Program-made: the position numbers and the translations under genes
Notes under the pieces: generated by a model
What the model was told of the DNA's origin: nothing
Databases searched by the model: none
The model's input: only the letters and a program-made list of their open reading frames with translations
Assembly (NCBI GenBank): GCA_020634755.1
Contig: JACKBC010000029.1
Location: forward strand, 20,142 to 84,141
Source: Caldilineaceae bacterium
GTDB taxonomy: Bacteria; Chloroflexota; Anaerolineae; Caldilineales; Caldilineaceae
DNA: 64,000 nt
Direction: 5' to 3'
Shown here: positions 29,443 to 38,152 of the stretch, in pieces
Layout: the number at the start of each line of letters is the position of its first letter
Numbering within the stretch: the stretch's first letter is position 1

Positions 29443-30405
29443 ATCAACCACATCAATCGTGCTTTGGCGGCGGCGGTCCACCATCAGTTTGGTTACATCG
29501 GGTCGGGCATAGTGACCCGCCGCATCAAAATTTTGCCGTTCTGCGCGTACGCGCTGGTGATCCAGCGTGGCCACAATCAGTTTTTCGACGCCCGTGACGG
29601 GCTCCACAATCCACTCTCCGTCTGGCCCCGCAATGGCCGAGCCGCCGTTACAGAGGAGGCCATTCGCAAGTTCGGTGTGCATATCGGCCGTAATGATGTC
29701 CAAATGGGGCGTATCTGCGGGCATGTCGCCGATGCGCAGCAAGCCAGAAGCCGCCATTACATAGCTGCGGCCCTCACGCGCCAAAAACCTGGTTGTCTCG
29801 GCTGTATTGTGTGCATCGCCGGGCCAAACCGCAATGTGCAAATCTTCGCCCAGCGCATAGAGCGCCGCCCGCGGCAGCGGCATCCAATTTTCCCAGCAGT
29901 TGAGTCCACCCACGGTGAACGCGCCCAGCCGGTGGGTGCGCAGGCCATTGCCGTCGCCGGTGGACCAGGTCATGCGTTCCTGATAGGTGGGCATGAGCTT
30001 GCGGTGAACCGACTGAATTTCGCCACGCTCGTCAATATAGACCAGCGAGCAATAGAGGCTATGACCGCCGCGATCGGCGGCTCGCTCCACTGTACCTACG
30101 TAGAGGGCAATCTGGCGGTCGGCTGCTACTTGCTGTAGCAGGCGCAAATGGCCCGCTTCGATCTGGATGGCTTGATCCACGTAATGGGCGTGAATGCGCT
30201 TCTGGATGGGCGAATCAAAGCGGGCGCCATCCGTCCAGTCGATCCAGATGGGATAGCCGGGCAGCAGCGCCTCGCCAAAAGCCACAAGTCGGCAGTCAGC
30301 GTCGGCTGCTTGCAAGGTGTAGTCAACCATTTTGGCCAACGTGGCGTCGCGGTTGAGCCAAGCCGGTGCGATTTGGGCTATACCGACAGTCAGTTGATCG
30401 CCCAT
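29440..30405 (-). CDS. Nitrilase-family carbon-nitrogen hydrolase
   Basis: A 321-aa CN-hydrolase with the full catalytic set: E45 ('AFGEALLPGYP'), K136 ('HRKLMPTYQER') and C170 ('GGLNCWENWMPL'). The 'CWENWMPL' and 'HRKLMPTYQERMTW' motifs are those of true nitrilases/cyanide-type hydrolases (EC 3.5.5.1), which convert R-CN to a carboxylate and ammonia. The C-terminus is short and lies in a family-1 repeat, which supplies the stop codon, so a few original residues may have been lost. It is a single gene in the minus direction; its upstream gap (30406-30888) is full of repeats. Confidence 0.9.
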   Translation of the reverse strand: MGDQLTVGIAQIAPAWLNRDATLAKMVDYTLQAADADCRLVAFGEALLPGYPIWIDWTDGARFDSPIQKRIHAHYVDQAIQIEAGHLRLLQQVAADRQIALYVGTVERAADRGGHSLYCSLVYIDERGEIQSVHRKLMPTYQERMTWSTGDGNGLRTHRLGAFTVGGLNCWENWMPLPRAALYALGEDLHIAVWPGDAHNTAETTRFLAREGRSYVMAASGLLRIGDMPADTPHLDIITADMHTELANGLLCNGGSAIAGPDGEWIVEPVTGVEKLIVATLDHQRVRAERQNFDAAGHYARPDVTKLMVDRRRQSTIDVVD

Positions 30406-30575
30406 TTTGTTTTCTCCTGTGGCAACCAGAGATGTGCTACTCTGTGCGTGTTAGGGAATCAAGCAGAAGCAGGTGGCAGATAGCAGGTGGCGAGTAACGC
30501 GTTACCCGCTACCTGCCGCTCGCCAATCATAGCAGCGCTTGCGCAGCTTGACCAATGGTGAACATTTTTGGGGAT

Positions 30576-30848
30576 GCCTCTCCCTGCTTTGCACCCTTGG
30601 GGTGCATCGCGTCCCTCTCTACCTCGTGGAGAGGGACAGATTTTGCGCTTATGAAAGTTAACAATTTAAATCGGTAAACAAAGGCACTGGTTGAAACCAG
30701 CGCCTGTCAGCTAAAGTACGCTAAAGCGCACTCTAGAAATAGCCTGCTTGAGCAGGCTTTCTCTAGCAGACGCAGGCTTCAGCCTGTGGCATCTATTACC
30801 GAAATAATTTATGAATGTCCATCAGCGCAAAATCAGGGAGAGGCAACG
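30576..30848. repeat. REP-like unit (as in 6581-6941), split by an insertion
   Basis: Left part 30576-30648 ('GCCTCTCCCTGCTTTGCACC...' to 'TTTTGCGC') and right part 30821-30848 ('ATCAGCGCAAAATCAGGGAG') correspond to one unit of the ureD-ureA tandem array, including the CTCTCTAC...GTGGAGAG hairpin. In the array TTTTGCGC is directly followed by ATCAGCGCAAAA; here 172 bp intervene. It lies in the 30406-30888 gap, which has no gene. Confidence 0.75.
30649..30820. mobile_element. 172-bp MITE-like insertion inside a REP-like repeat
   Basis: The inserted segment starts and ends with the direct repeat TTATGAA (30649-30655 and 30809-30815), a candidate target-site duplication. Inside, AATTTAAATCGGTAA near the left end faces TTACCGAAATAATT near the right end, an imperfect inverted pair. 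The middle holds small hairpins (AGCCTGCTTGAGCAGGCT, and GCAGGCTTCAGCCTG). It has no coding capacity, so any mobility would need a transposase from elsewhere. Confidence 0.5.
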
Positions 30849-30888
30849 TGGGTGGCAATATTATCCCCGTCTGGGATGCCCCCATATT

Positions 30889-31485
30889 TTAGCCCGGCAA
30901 TACAGCCAATCCATAGCCCATGTTGTAAAGCGTGAAGCCCAAGCGGCGATAGCTGGCCGGGCTGGGCATTTCAAATTCAAAGGCATCGGCCAGGCGATTG
31001 ATGGTGCAGAAAACAAAGCAGATGGCAATGGCTTCGTGCACACCCTGTTCGCTGACGCCGGCCTGGTATAGAGCCGCCACATCATCGGCGATGACCGCCG
31101 TAGGTGATACGGTCAATTTTTCCAGAAAGCCCAACGTCAGGCGCAATGGTTCGCGTAGTGGAGCGTCGCGCCAGTTTGCCAGCGCGGCTTCCACGGTTGC
31201 AGTCGCAAAGCCATGGACCGCAATGGCGGTGTGTGCGCCCATGCAGTAGGTGCAGCGATTGTTTTTAGAGACAAAGGCCGCCAAGAGTTCGGCTTCGGCT
31301 TTGTGCCAATATTGGACACCGCGCAAGGCTTCGGCCACACATTTATTAAAGGGGTGGCCGAAAAAGTCAGGTCGATAGGACTGCATGGCGATCGGTCCCA
31401 CTTGGTGGCCGATCAGCTGCTTGATGAGGCGCAACTGGAGACGTTGCACAGAATTTAGGCCGTTGGTCAAAATTTCTAGGCGCAT
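30889..31485 (-). CDS. AhpD-like carboxymuconolactone decarboxylase-family protein
   Basis: A 198-aa helical protein with the alkylhydroperoxidase motif E-x11-C-x2-C-x3-H: E66, C78 and C81 in 'NRCTYCMGAH' and H85. These residues form a peroxidase/disulfide-relay site in AhpD-like proteins. The longer body ('FLEKLTVSP', 'HEAIAICFVFCTINRLADAF') places it in the peroxidase-related branch rather than with decarboxylases of aromatic degradation. The substrate is unknown; a cytosolic thiol-peroxidase role is likely. It begins 30 bp downstream of the methyltransferase gene, so the two probably form an operon. Confidence 0.85.
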   Translation of the reverse strand: MRLEILTNGLNSVQRLQLRLIKQLIGHQVGPIAMQSYRPDFFGHPFNKCVAEALRGVQYWHKAEAELLAAFVSKNNRCTYCMGAHTAIAVHGFATATVEAALANWRDAPLREPLRLTLGFLEKLTVSPTAVIADDVAALYQAGVSEQGVHEAIAICFVFCTINRLADAFEFEMPSPASYRRLGFTLYNMGYGLAVLPG

Positions 31486-31514
31486 GATTTAGATTCACAA
31501 TTTATGCATCCCGT

Positions 31515-32300
31515 TTATTGCTGCGCTTTGAGGGCGGGGTTGGGGATAACGGGAACTTTGGGCGCTCTGCCAAAATTGGGGATGGGCAGAATCTTGGGCA
31601 CACGCGTTTTGTATGTTGTATAGGTTGCGCCCAGCACGGCGATTAAATCTTTTTCCTCAAAATAGAGGCCAATAAAGATATAAATGCTCATGGTGATGGC
31701 CAGAAAGAGATGGCTCATGGACATGGTGGGCGTGACCCACAGGCCGATCAGAATGCCGAGCTGCAAGGGATGGCGCACCAGCTTGTATAGAAAGCGATCG
31801 GTGAAAAAGGGCGCTGGTTCCGGTTTGTTGCGCAGATTCAAATAGATCTGCTGCAAACCAAAGAGCTCAAAATGGTTGATAACAAAAGTTGATACCACGG
31901 CAAATGCCCAACCAAAGAGATAGCCGCCCGTCAAGATGATCTGCCCAATCGGGTTCTCAACATGCCACAGAACGCCGGCCAGCGGCTGCCAAAAGAGGCA
32001 GATGACGAGCATCAGAATCCCCGAAAGCAGGACATAGGTGCTGCGCTCGGCGGCGCGCGGTATGGATTGGGTGAAGCGCCGTTTGAACGCCGGTCGCGCC
32101 ATAACCGAATGCTGTAGCCCAAAAAGCACTATCAGCGCCACGTTGATCAGCAGGCCGCGGCCCAGCGGACCTGGCGCGCTCGAATCTATATGCAGAGGCA
32201 GAAATGACCAGCCACCGACAAATAGGATAAAATAGACAAGCCCGCCAAGGCCGACCACATACGAAAAAAGTCCGTAGAGCAAGACAAAAATACGCGACAT
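31515..32300 (-). CDS. MddA-like membrane S-methyltransferase (isoprenylcysteine methyltransferase fold)
   Basis: A 261-aa membrane protein with about six hydrophobic segments. 'FGLQHSVMARPAFKRRFTQ', 'ERSTYVLLSG', 'TFVINHFELFGLQQ', 'VRHPLQLGILIGLW' and 'FEEKDLIAVLGATY' match methanethiol S-methyltransferases (MddA, EC 2.1.1.334), which make dimethyl sulfide from methanethiol and SAM. The RHPL and E-E-x-D-L motifs bind SAM in this fold. MddA and NnrU-like relatives are hard to separate by eye. It is the promoter-proximal gene of a pair with the AhpD-like protein; a redox/sulfur link is an inference. Confidence 0.78.
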   Translation of the reverse strand: MSRIFVLLYGLFSYVVGLGGLVYFILFVGGWSFLPLHIDSSAPGPLGRGLLINVALIVLFGLQHSVMARPAFKRRFTQSIPRAAERSTYVLLSGILMLVICLFWQPLAGVLWHVENPIGQIILTGGYLFGWAFAVVSTFVINHFELFGLQQIYLNLRNKPEPAPFFTDRFLYKLVRHPLQLGILIGLWVTPTMSMSHLFLAITMSIYIFIGLYFEEKDLIAVLGATYTTYKTRVPKILPIPNFGRAPKVPVIPNPALKAQQ

Positions 32301-32528
32301 AATATTCTCCTCATGTTGGTTAAATTTGCGCTATGCTTGCGCAGAAATTGTCTGGACAGCGCTAATTCCTTGGCTTTGTAAAACCCTAGCGCTGCCTACG
32401 CTGCGTTGGTTTTGCGTTCATCGGTCACGCAGAAGTGCTATGGCGCCTTTAGCATACCGGACGGGCGATCCGCTAGCGTCGACAGAATCGATCACTTGAT
32501 GATCACCAAATGGATTTGTGAGTGAATT

Positions 32529-35500
32529 ATGCGTCAACTTACACCGGCTTTTATCCTGGAACATGTGGAGCAGGGCCGCGCCAGCGGTCAATTTGAGGCC
32601 GTGGTTCTCTTTGTAGATACGTCCGGTTTTACGCCAATCACCGCCCGTTTAAGCGCACATGGCCGCGAGGGCGCCGAAGTCTTGGCCGGGATCTTGCTGG
32701 CGGTCTTTGAGCCGTTGGTGGAAGCAGTCTATGCTCATGGCGGCTTTATTGCCGGTTTTGCCGGCGATGCGTTTAAAGCCATCTTCCCTGGGGTGACGCC
32801 GGCAAGCTATCTGCACGCGCTGGCCGCCGCCGAACAGATTCGCACGCAAATGTTGAATCACCCCACGCACAATACGCGCTACGGCGTCTTCAATTTTAGC
32901 GTGCGCATGAGCATGGCGGATGGCGCGGTGAGTTGGGCGGTCTGGTCTGGCGCCGCGCGTACAGCTTCCCAATCACAGGGGTATACATTTTTTGGCCCCG
33001 CCATCGATCAAGCGGTCCAAGGTGAAGATCATGCGGAGGGCGGCGAACTGGTTGTGACCCATTCCTTTTTTGACGCGTTGCAAGCTGTCGACCAGGGAGC
33101 AATCGCGCAAGCGGAGGTGTTAACGGCGGAGGCGACCGGCTATGTGCGCCTGTTGCTGCGCAGTGCTGAACTGCCCGCGCCGCGTGTTGTGGAACCCCCT
33201 GTTGCATCTTTACCATCGAGCGCAAGCCGGTTTTACCCTGAACCTCTGCTGAATATGCAGCCCCAGGGCGAATTCCGGCCGGTGTATACGCTCTTTATCA
33301 ACGTGCAAACGTTGCCTGCGCCCACCGCGGATGGCGATTTCCTGCCCCGCTTTTTGCAATTGTTGAATAACTATGGTGGTTATCTCTGTCGCATTGGGCG
33401 CATTGGCGCCAACGATCCGGGTGGTACCTTTTTGCTCTTTTGGGGCGCCCCCACCAGCCACGAGAATGATCTCGAGCGCGTGCTCGGTTTTCTGCTCGAA
33501 CTGCGCGCAATGCTGGGAGACGCAATGCGCGCCGGCGTGACCTATGCGGTGGTCTATGCTGGCTTTATCGGTTCAGCGCTGCGGGCGGAATATACCTGTT
33601 ATGGCAGCCGCGTAAATCAGGGCGCGCGCCAAATGGTAATTGCCAAGTGGGGTCAGATTCTGCTTGACGAGACGACCGCGCGGCGGGCGCAAGTAGATTA
33701 TGCCGTCAATTTGGCGGGTCACTTTGTGCTTAAGGGATTGGCCGGTGAGCAGCCGCTCTTTGATTTGCAAGGGCGACAGGCTGAACATGTGAGAACCGGA
33801 CTTGCTCACGCATTGGCGTTTCCATCTGAGGCTGCCTTCATCGGACGCGCCGGGGAGGCGGCGCAGCTTCGGGCCGCGCTGCAGCCGGTTTTTGCCGGCC
33901 ACTTTGCCGGCTTTACGCTGGTCAGCGGCGAGGCGGGCATTGGTAAGAGCCGGCTCGTGCATGAAGTATTGGACGCGCTGAATGGCCCCGATGCATCGCG
34001 CGACGCTCAGGTTTTTCTGTGCCAAACGGACGAAATCCTGCGCGAATCGCTGAATCCCCTGCGCTATTTTCTGCGCCGCTATTTTGATCAGGAAGCAGGT
34101 GGTGGGGACGCAGCCAACAAGGCGGCTTTTGCGCGCAAACTGGATGGGCTCATTGCGGCCACCACCGAGACGGCGCTGGCGGCCGAATTGGGGCGAACCC
34201 GCTCATTTCTCGGCGCATCGATCAATCTGCGCTGGCCCGATTCGCTCTATGAACAGTTGGACCCCCAACTGCGCTTTGAAAACGTGCTGTCGGCGCTGAA
34301 GGCGCTCTTATTGGCCGAGAGCCGTCAGCGCCCGTTGATCCTGCTGGTTGAGGATGCGCACTGGCTGGATGAAGATTCGCGCGCCTTTTGGGCGCGCCTG
34401 GCGCGTAACGTGGATGAGTATCCATTGGCCATTGTGGCCACGGCGCGCCCGCTGGAAGAAGCCGGCGCCACGCCGATTCCGGCAGCCATTATCCGCCACG
34501 AGATTGCACTGTCTGCCCTAACCGCGGCAGATATTGAGGCATTGGCGCGTGCGCATTTAGGCGGCGCCATTGCCGCCGAATTGGTGGAGTTGCTCATGGC
34601 GCGGGCCGAGGGTAACCCGTTTTTTGCCGAGCAGATGTTGCTCTACCTACAAGAGCAAGCGCTGCTGCAAGAGGATGCACAGGGCTGGCGGCTGAACGAT
34701 CGCTCTACATCGGGCAGCATTGTGCCAGAAGATGTGCAGACCGTGTTGGTGGCTCGTCTGGATCGGCTGGCGCAGGAAGTCAAACATGTGGTGCAGACGG
34801 CAGCCGTCTTGGGGCGCGAATTTAGCGTGCAGGTGTTGTCGCAAATGTTGCGCGGTGATGCGGCGCTGGCGGCCAAAGTGCAGTCTGCCCAAGATGCGGC
34901 CGTTTGGGCGGCGCTGAGCGAGTTGCGCTATCTGTTCCGCCATGCGTTGCTGCGCGATGCGGCTTATGAGATGCAGTTGCGCACGCATCTGCGTCAGCTC
35001 CATGCGCTGGCCGCGCGCTCTTTCGAACAGATCTATGATGAGACGGAACTCGCCGCCTACTATCCCGATCTGATCTACCATTACCGCGCCGCCGAGCTGC
35101 CCGAGCAGGAGCGTCACTATGCCGTTCTGGCTGCCGAACGTTCTGCCGCCGCCTACGCCAACGATGACGCCATTGCTTATTATTCGCGCACCCTGGCGCT
35201 GACGCCCGCGACCGACCATGCGCGCCGTTACGAACTGCTGTTAGCCCGCATCCCACTTTACAATCTCAAGGGGGACCGCGAGCGGCAGGCCGCCGATTTG
35301 GCATTGTTGCGCGCCGCGGCGGAACAATTGGCGGACAATCAAAAAAGAGCCGAGGCGGCTGTGCGCTATTCTCAATATGCAGAGATGGTGGCCGCTTTTG
35401 ACGATGCGCGGCAGACCGCCGAGCAGGCGCTCACTTTGGCCCAGGGCGAGCCGCAAATTACGGCGCGGGCGACTGCCCAATTGGCCACTGTATTGCTCAA

Positions 35501-36620
35501 CCGCGGGGACTATATAACGGCGCGCAGTTATTGTGAGGAATCGATTGCTCTGGCCAGAGAGTCTGGTTTGCAATGGGAAGAAGCGGCGGGTCTCCATCAA
35601 TTGGGCGTTATTGTCTACTATCTGGGGGATTATCCAATGGCCCAAGAGCAGATGCACGCCGCGCTGGCCATCTTTCGTGCACTCGATGAACCATTGGAAG
35701 TCGGCCGCGTGCTCAATTCATTGGGTATCGTGCGCAGCAAAGCCACCGAGTATGCCCATAACCCCTACTTTGAAGAGGCGCTGGCGCATTGGGAAACAAT
35801 TGGCTATAAACGGGGTCAGGCGATTGTGGCGGTGGGCATAGGGAATTTGCACCTGGCTAGCGGGGCTTATGATACAGCGCAGGCCTTTTACAGCCGGGCG
35901 CTGACGGTGGCGCGCGAAACGGGTGACCCCGTTGCAGAATCAAATATTCTCTTTAATCATGGCGTCATTGCCACGCGCGTGGGAAATTATGCAGTCGCCA
36001 TCGATGCTTACAATGCCGCCAACGTAAAGTATGCCGAAATTGGCCATCGTCACGGGATTGGCACGGTCAAGCTGGCTCTGGGCAACGCCTATCGTAATAG
36101 GGGGGAACTGGCGACCAGCCGCCAATATTTTGAAGAGGGAATCGAAGTGCTGGAGGCGCTGGGGGGGCGCTCGGAATTAGGCGATGGATATACATCGCTG
36201 GGGGCAGTCCTCTTTGGATTGGGTCTGCTGGAGGAAGCCGCCGCGGCATGGCAGCGTGCGCTGGAGTTACGGCGCAATATTGGGCGCGAAACCATTGCGT
36301 TTGTGCCGCTAGCGTGGCTGGCGCGCGTAGCTGCGGAACAGGGCGATCTGGCTTTGGCGCGGGCGCGCATCGATGAACTGTGGACGAGCTTTGCCACAGA
36401 GGAGATTAATCGCATCTATGATCCGGGTCTTTTTTATTTGACCTGTTATGAAACGCTCACCATTCTGCAAGATACGCGTCGCCATGACATATTGAAAACC
36501 GCCTATGCGCTAATCCAAAAGCGGGCCGCGCAGATTCACGATGCGGAGATGGCCCGCTCCTATTTGCACAATGTCTCTGCCCATCGCACGATTGTTGAAC
36601 TTTATGAGCGCCAAATGTAG
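32529..36620 (+). CDS. Soluble adenylyl cyclase-like protein (two cyclase domains, NTPase, TPR)
   Basis: A 1363-aa cytosolic protein. Cyclase module 1 (about 20-225) has metal-binding D30 ('LFVDTSGFTPI') and D80 ('GFIAGFAGDAFKAIF'). Module 2 (about 255-420) keeps the fold ('YTLFINVQTL', 'GGYLCRIGRI', 'YGSRVNQGARQM') but lacks the paired aspartates. Walker A GEAGIGKS follows (467-474) with 'LILLVEDAHWLDEDS' as Walker B. The rest is TPR-like. This C1-C2-NTPase-TPR order is that of animal soluble adenylyl cyclase (ADCY10) and some bacterial relatives. It may make cAMP, with C2 as the degenerate partner; a degenerate sensor is the alternative. A palindromic terminator follows. The 228 bp upstream hold a CAGCGCTA/TAGCGCTG inverted pair. 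Confidence 0.88.
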   Translation: MRQLTPAFILEHVEQGRASGQFEAVVLFVDTSGFTPITARLSAHGREGAEVLAGILLAVFEPLVEAVYAHGGFIAGFAGDAFKAIFPGVTPASYLHALAAAEQIRTQMLNHPTHNTRYGVFNFSVRMSMADGAVSWAVWSGAARTASQSQGYTFFGPAIDQAVQGEDHAEGGELVVTHSFFDALQAVDQGAIAQAEVLTAEATGYVRLLLRSAELPAPRVVEPPVASLPSSASRFYPEPLLNMQPQGEFRPVYTLFINVQTLPAPTADGDFLPRFLQLLNNYGGYLCRIGRIGANDPGGTFLLFWGAPTSHENDLERVLGFLLELRAMLGDAMRAGVTYAVVYAGFIGSALRAEYTCYGSRVNQGARQMVIAKWGQILLDETTARRAQVDYAVNLAGHFVLKGLAGEQPLFDLQGRQAEHVRTGLAHALAFPSEAAFIGRAGEAAQLRAALQPVFAGHFAGFTLVSGEAGIGKSRLVHEVLDALNGPDASRDAQVFLCQTDEILRESLNPLRYFLRRYFDQEAGGGDAANKAAFARKLDGLIAATTETALAAELGRTRSFLGASINLRWPDSLYEQLDPQLRFENVLSALKALLLAESRQRPLILLVEDAHWLDEDSRAFWARLARNVDEYPLAIVATARPLEEAGATPIPAAIIRHEIALSALTAADIEALARAHLGGAIAAELVELLMARAEGNPFFAEQMLLYLQEQALLQEDAQGWRLNDRSTSGSIVPEDVQTVLVARLDRLAQEVKHVVQTAAVLGREFSVQVLSQMLRGDAALAAKVQSAQDAAVWAALSELRYLFRHALLRDAAYEMQLRTHLRQLHALAARSFEQIYDETELAAYYPDLIYHYRAAELPEQERHYAVLAAERSAAAYANDDAIAYYSRTLALTPATDHARRYELLLARIPLYNLKGDRERQAADLALLRAAAEQLADNQKRAEAAVRYSQYAEMVAAFDDARQTAEQALTLAQGEPQITARATAQLATVLLNRGDYITARSYCEESIALARESGLQWEEAAGLHQLGVIVYYLGDYPMAQEQMHAALAIFRALDEPLEVGRVLNSLGIVRSKATEYAHNPYFEEALAHWETIGYKRGQAIVAVGIGNLHLASGAYDTAQAFYSRALTVARETGDPVAESNILFNHGVIATRVGNYAVAIDAYNAANVKYAEIGHRHGIGTVKLALGNAYRNRGELATSRQYFEEGIEVLEALGGRSELGDGYTSLGAVLFGLGLLEEAAAAWQRALELRRNIGRETIAFVPLAWLARVAAEQGDLALARARIDELWTSFATEEINRIYDPGLFYLTCYETLTILQDTRRHDILKTAYALIQKRAAQIHDAEMARSYLHNVSAHRTIVELYERQM

Positions 36621-36626
36621 ATAGCA

Positions 36627-36668
36627 GAAGCGGGGCAATCTGAAATTCCATTCAGATTGCCCCGCTTC
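36627..36668 (+). terminator. Perfect 18-bp stem-loop after the cyclase-like gene
   Basis: GAAGCGGGGCAATCTGAA (36627-36644) pairs exactly with TTCAGATTGCCCCGCTTC (36651-36668) around a 6-nt loop, 7 bp after the stop codon. The remaining sequence to 36898 holds a smaller pair (GCCTGTC/GACAGGC, about 36831-36863) and no convincing gene. Confidence 0.8.
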
Positions 36669-36898
36669 AAAGGTGTAGTTGCTTTGCATATGAAAGTTTT
36701 CACGCGTGCAACCGAGTGGCAAATCTCCGTTTTGCCTACGCCGCTCGCAAAGCTTCGGCGTTCCGGCCTTTGGGCAAAATTTGCTCTGTTTGTAAAGAAT
36801 TTTCGTTACCAAATGATTAGCCGTCCCCTGGGCCTGTCAAAGGGGATGGCGGTCCTCGACAGGCTCAGGCCTTGAGTGGCTGAGTCGTGGAGCTGGAT

Positions 36899-37213
36899 TC
36901 ACGAAAGGAGTGCGACCCCCATGTCGCCAATGCCCTGGTAAATGGATGCACTGAGCCATTGGGGAGAGGCTGTTTCCGGCTGCTGGCTCACAGGTTGCAA
37001 AATGCAATCCGTCCACGCAACGACCATCGCACCGCGCCAAAAACTGGTATCTAGCGTCTCGCCGGTCTCAATTAGGTCAACCATCTGTCCGTTACAGAGC
37101 ACAAGCACCTCACCCTTCAAGACAGTGTATATGCAGCATGCCTCTGTAATCTTCAGAAGAATCTGTCCCCCCAGCGCAACCACAAAATTATCTGTCATTT
37201 GCGTTTTGTTCAT
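36899..37213 (-). CDS. Small protein with cyclic-nucleotide-binding/cupin-like beta-barrel
   Basis: A 104-aa protein starting after AAGGAGC (ATG ending at 37213). Its centre ('YTVLKGEVLVLCNGQMVDLI', then 'ETGETLDTS', then 'AMVVAWTDCILQPV') follows the beta-roll pattern of cNMP-binding (Crp-type) domains. The Arg-bearing phosphate-binding cassette is not seen, so ligand binding is doubtful. No DNA-binding domain is attached. The nearby cyclase-like gene makes a cAMP link tempting, but this is inference only. Confidence 0.55.
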   Translation of the reverse strand: MNKTQMTDNFVVALGGQILLKITEACCIYTVLKGEVLVLCNGQMVDLIETGETLDTSFWRGAMVVAWTDCILQPVSQQPETASPQWLSASIYQGIGDMGVALLS

Positions 37214-37345
37214 TTTCCCGCTCCTTGATGGTGAACGAATTGGTTTTTGAGATGAGTTTGCCGTGGGCCACTAACGCAATTGAGGGAATTTCCGTTAGCT
37301 CACCTGTCCGTGTTCATAGTATTTCTTGTCGTCGCGCTTTACTGA

Positions 37346-37789
37346 TTATAGAGACGCATTTTGCAGATCGTACTCATGTGCGCCTCGTGCGGATAGTTTG
37401 CCGCCCAGCCAGCCGCCGCCCAAAGCCAGCATGACGCTTACCAGCGTCCACATCGAGACGCCGCCAGAAAGATTCAGCGCCAATTCAACCAAGGCCGTGA
37501 CGAGACCCACCGTCAACCCATTCTGAAAGGGCGCGGCTTTGGCTTTGCGACCGGCGCGCAGGCTGCCAACGAGCACGCCAAGGCCCATAAAAATGCTGGT
37601 CACTGTGGGAGCCGTGCGTGCGGCAAAGCTGTTGATTAAGGCCATGTCGGGCGCGCCCTTGGCCTGCATACTGAGATAGCTGGCATAACCTGTGACCACG
37701 CCGACCGAACTGCCATAGGCAATCACAAAGGCAATTACGACCCCGACAACGACTGAACCCCATTTGATTGCTGAGCGATTAAAAGTCAT
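37346..37789 (-). CDS. Small integral membrane protein of unknown function
   Basis: A 147-aa hydrophobic protein with four predicted spans ('WGSVVVGVVIAFVIAYGSS', 'APTVTSIFMGLGVLVGSL', 'GLTVGLVTALVELALNL' and 'WTLVSVMLALGGGWLGG'). The start ending at 37789 follows AGGAGA. A frame open to 37933 exists only because it runs through a family-1 repeat and is rejected. I recognise no family. Confidence 0.72.
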   Translation of the reverse strand: MTFNRSAIKWGSVVVGVVIAFVIAYGSSVGVVTGYASYLSMQAKGAPDMALINSFAARTAPTVTSIFMGLGVLVGSLRAGRKAKAAPFQNGLTVGLVTALVELALNLSGGVSMWTLVSVMLALGGGWLGGKLSARGAHEYDLQNASL

Positions 37790-37802
37790 GCTTTTCTCCT
37801 TA

Positions 37803-37894
37803 TAACTTATGTTACGCAAGCCTGGAGGAAAGTGGGCTCGCCGACATTCCTGTTTCTCTCTAGCAGACTGGCTGCCGCTGCGTAACGTGAGCTT
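37803..37894 (-). repeat. Dispersed repeat family 1, copy 3
   Basis: Reverse-oriented copy beginning TAACTTATGTTACGCAAGCC and ending CGCTGCGTAACGTGAGCTTA. It lies 13 bp upstream of the membrane-protein start and so must form most of its 5' leader or promoter. Further left, 37934-38074 shows GCGATC-rich short repeats and no gene. Confidence 0.87.
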
Positions 37895-38074
37895 ATAAAA
37901 TGGTTTCTTCATTTCCTGCGTACGTACTGACATCTTCAGTATAGCGGCTGACCGATCACAAAACGACGGTGCAAGCGATCACAGAAGCGATCGCAAATAT
38001 GATCATCAGATTCTCGTCTGATTTAGAGGCATGGTTCATATTAGACATCATGGTCCCTACCCAACAAAGCCCCT

Positions 38075-38120
38075 ACCCAACAAAGAGAGGCCCCTGTTCT
38101 GGAGCCCCTCTTTGTTGGGT
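38075..38120 (-). terminator. Stem-loop downstream of the metalloprotease gene
   Basis: ACCCAACAAAGAG (38075-38087) pairs with CTCTTTGTTGGGT (38108-38120). An extra direct copy of CCTACCCAACAAAG precedes it at about 38056-38069. It lies 33 bp beyond the stop of the minus-strand protease gene and probably ends that transcript. Confidence 0.65.
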
Positions 38121-38152
38121 GTGTATTAAGTTTGGTCGTTTGCAGACTTGCC

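Noticed and set aside
36657..36875. 72-codon plus-strand frame after the cyclase-like gene
   Set aside because: It begins inside the terminator hairpin and has no ribosome site or recognisable domain.
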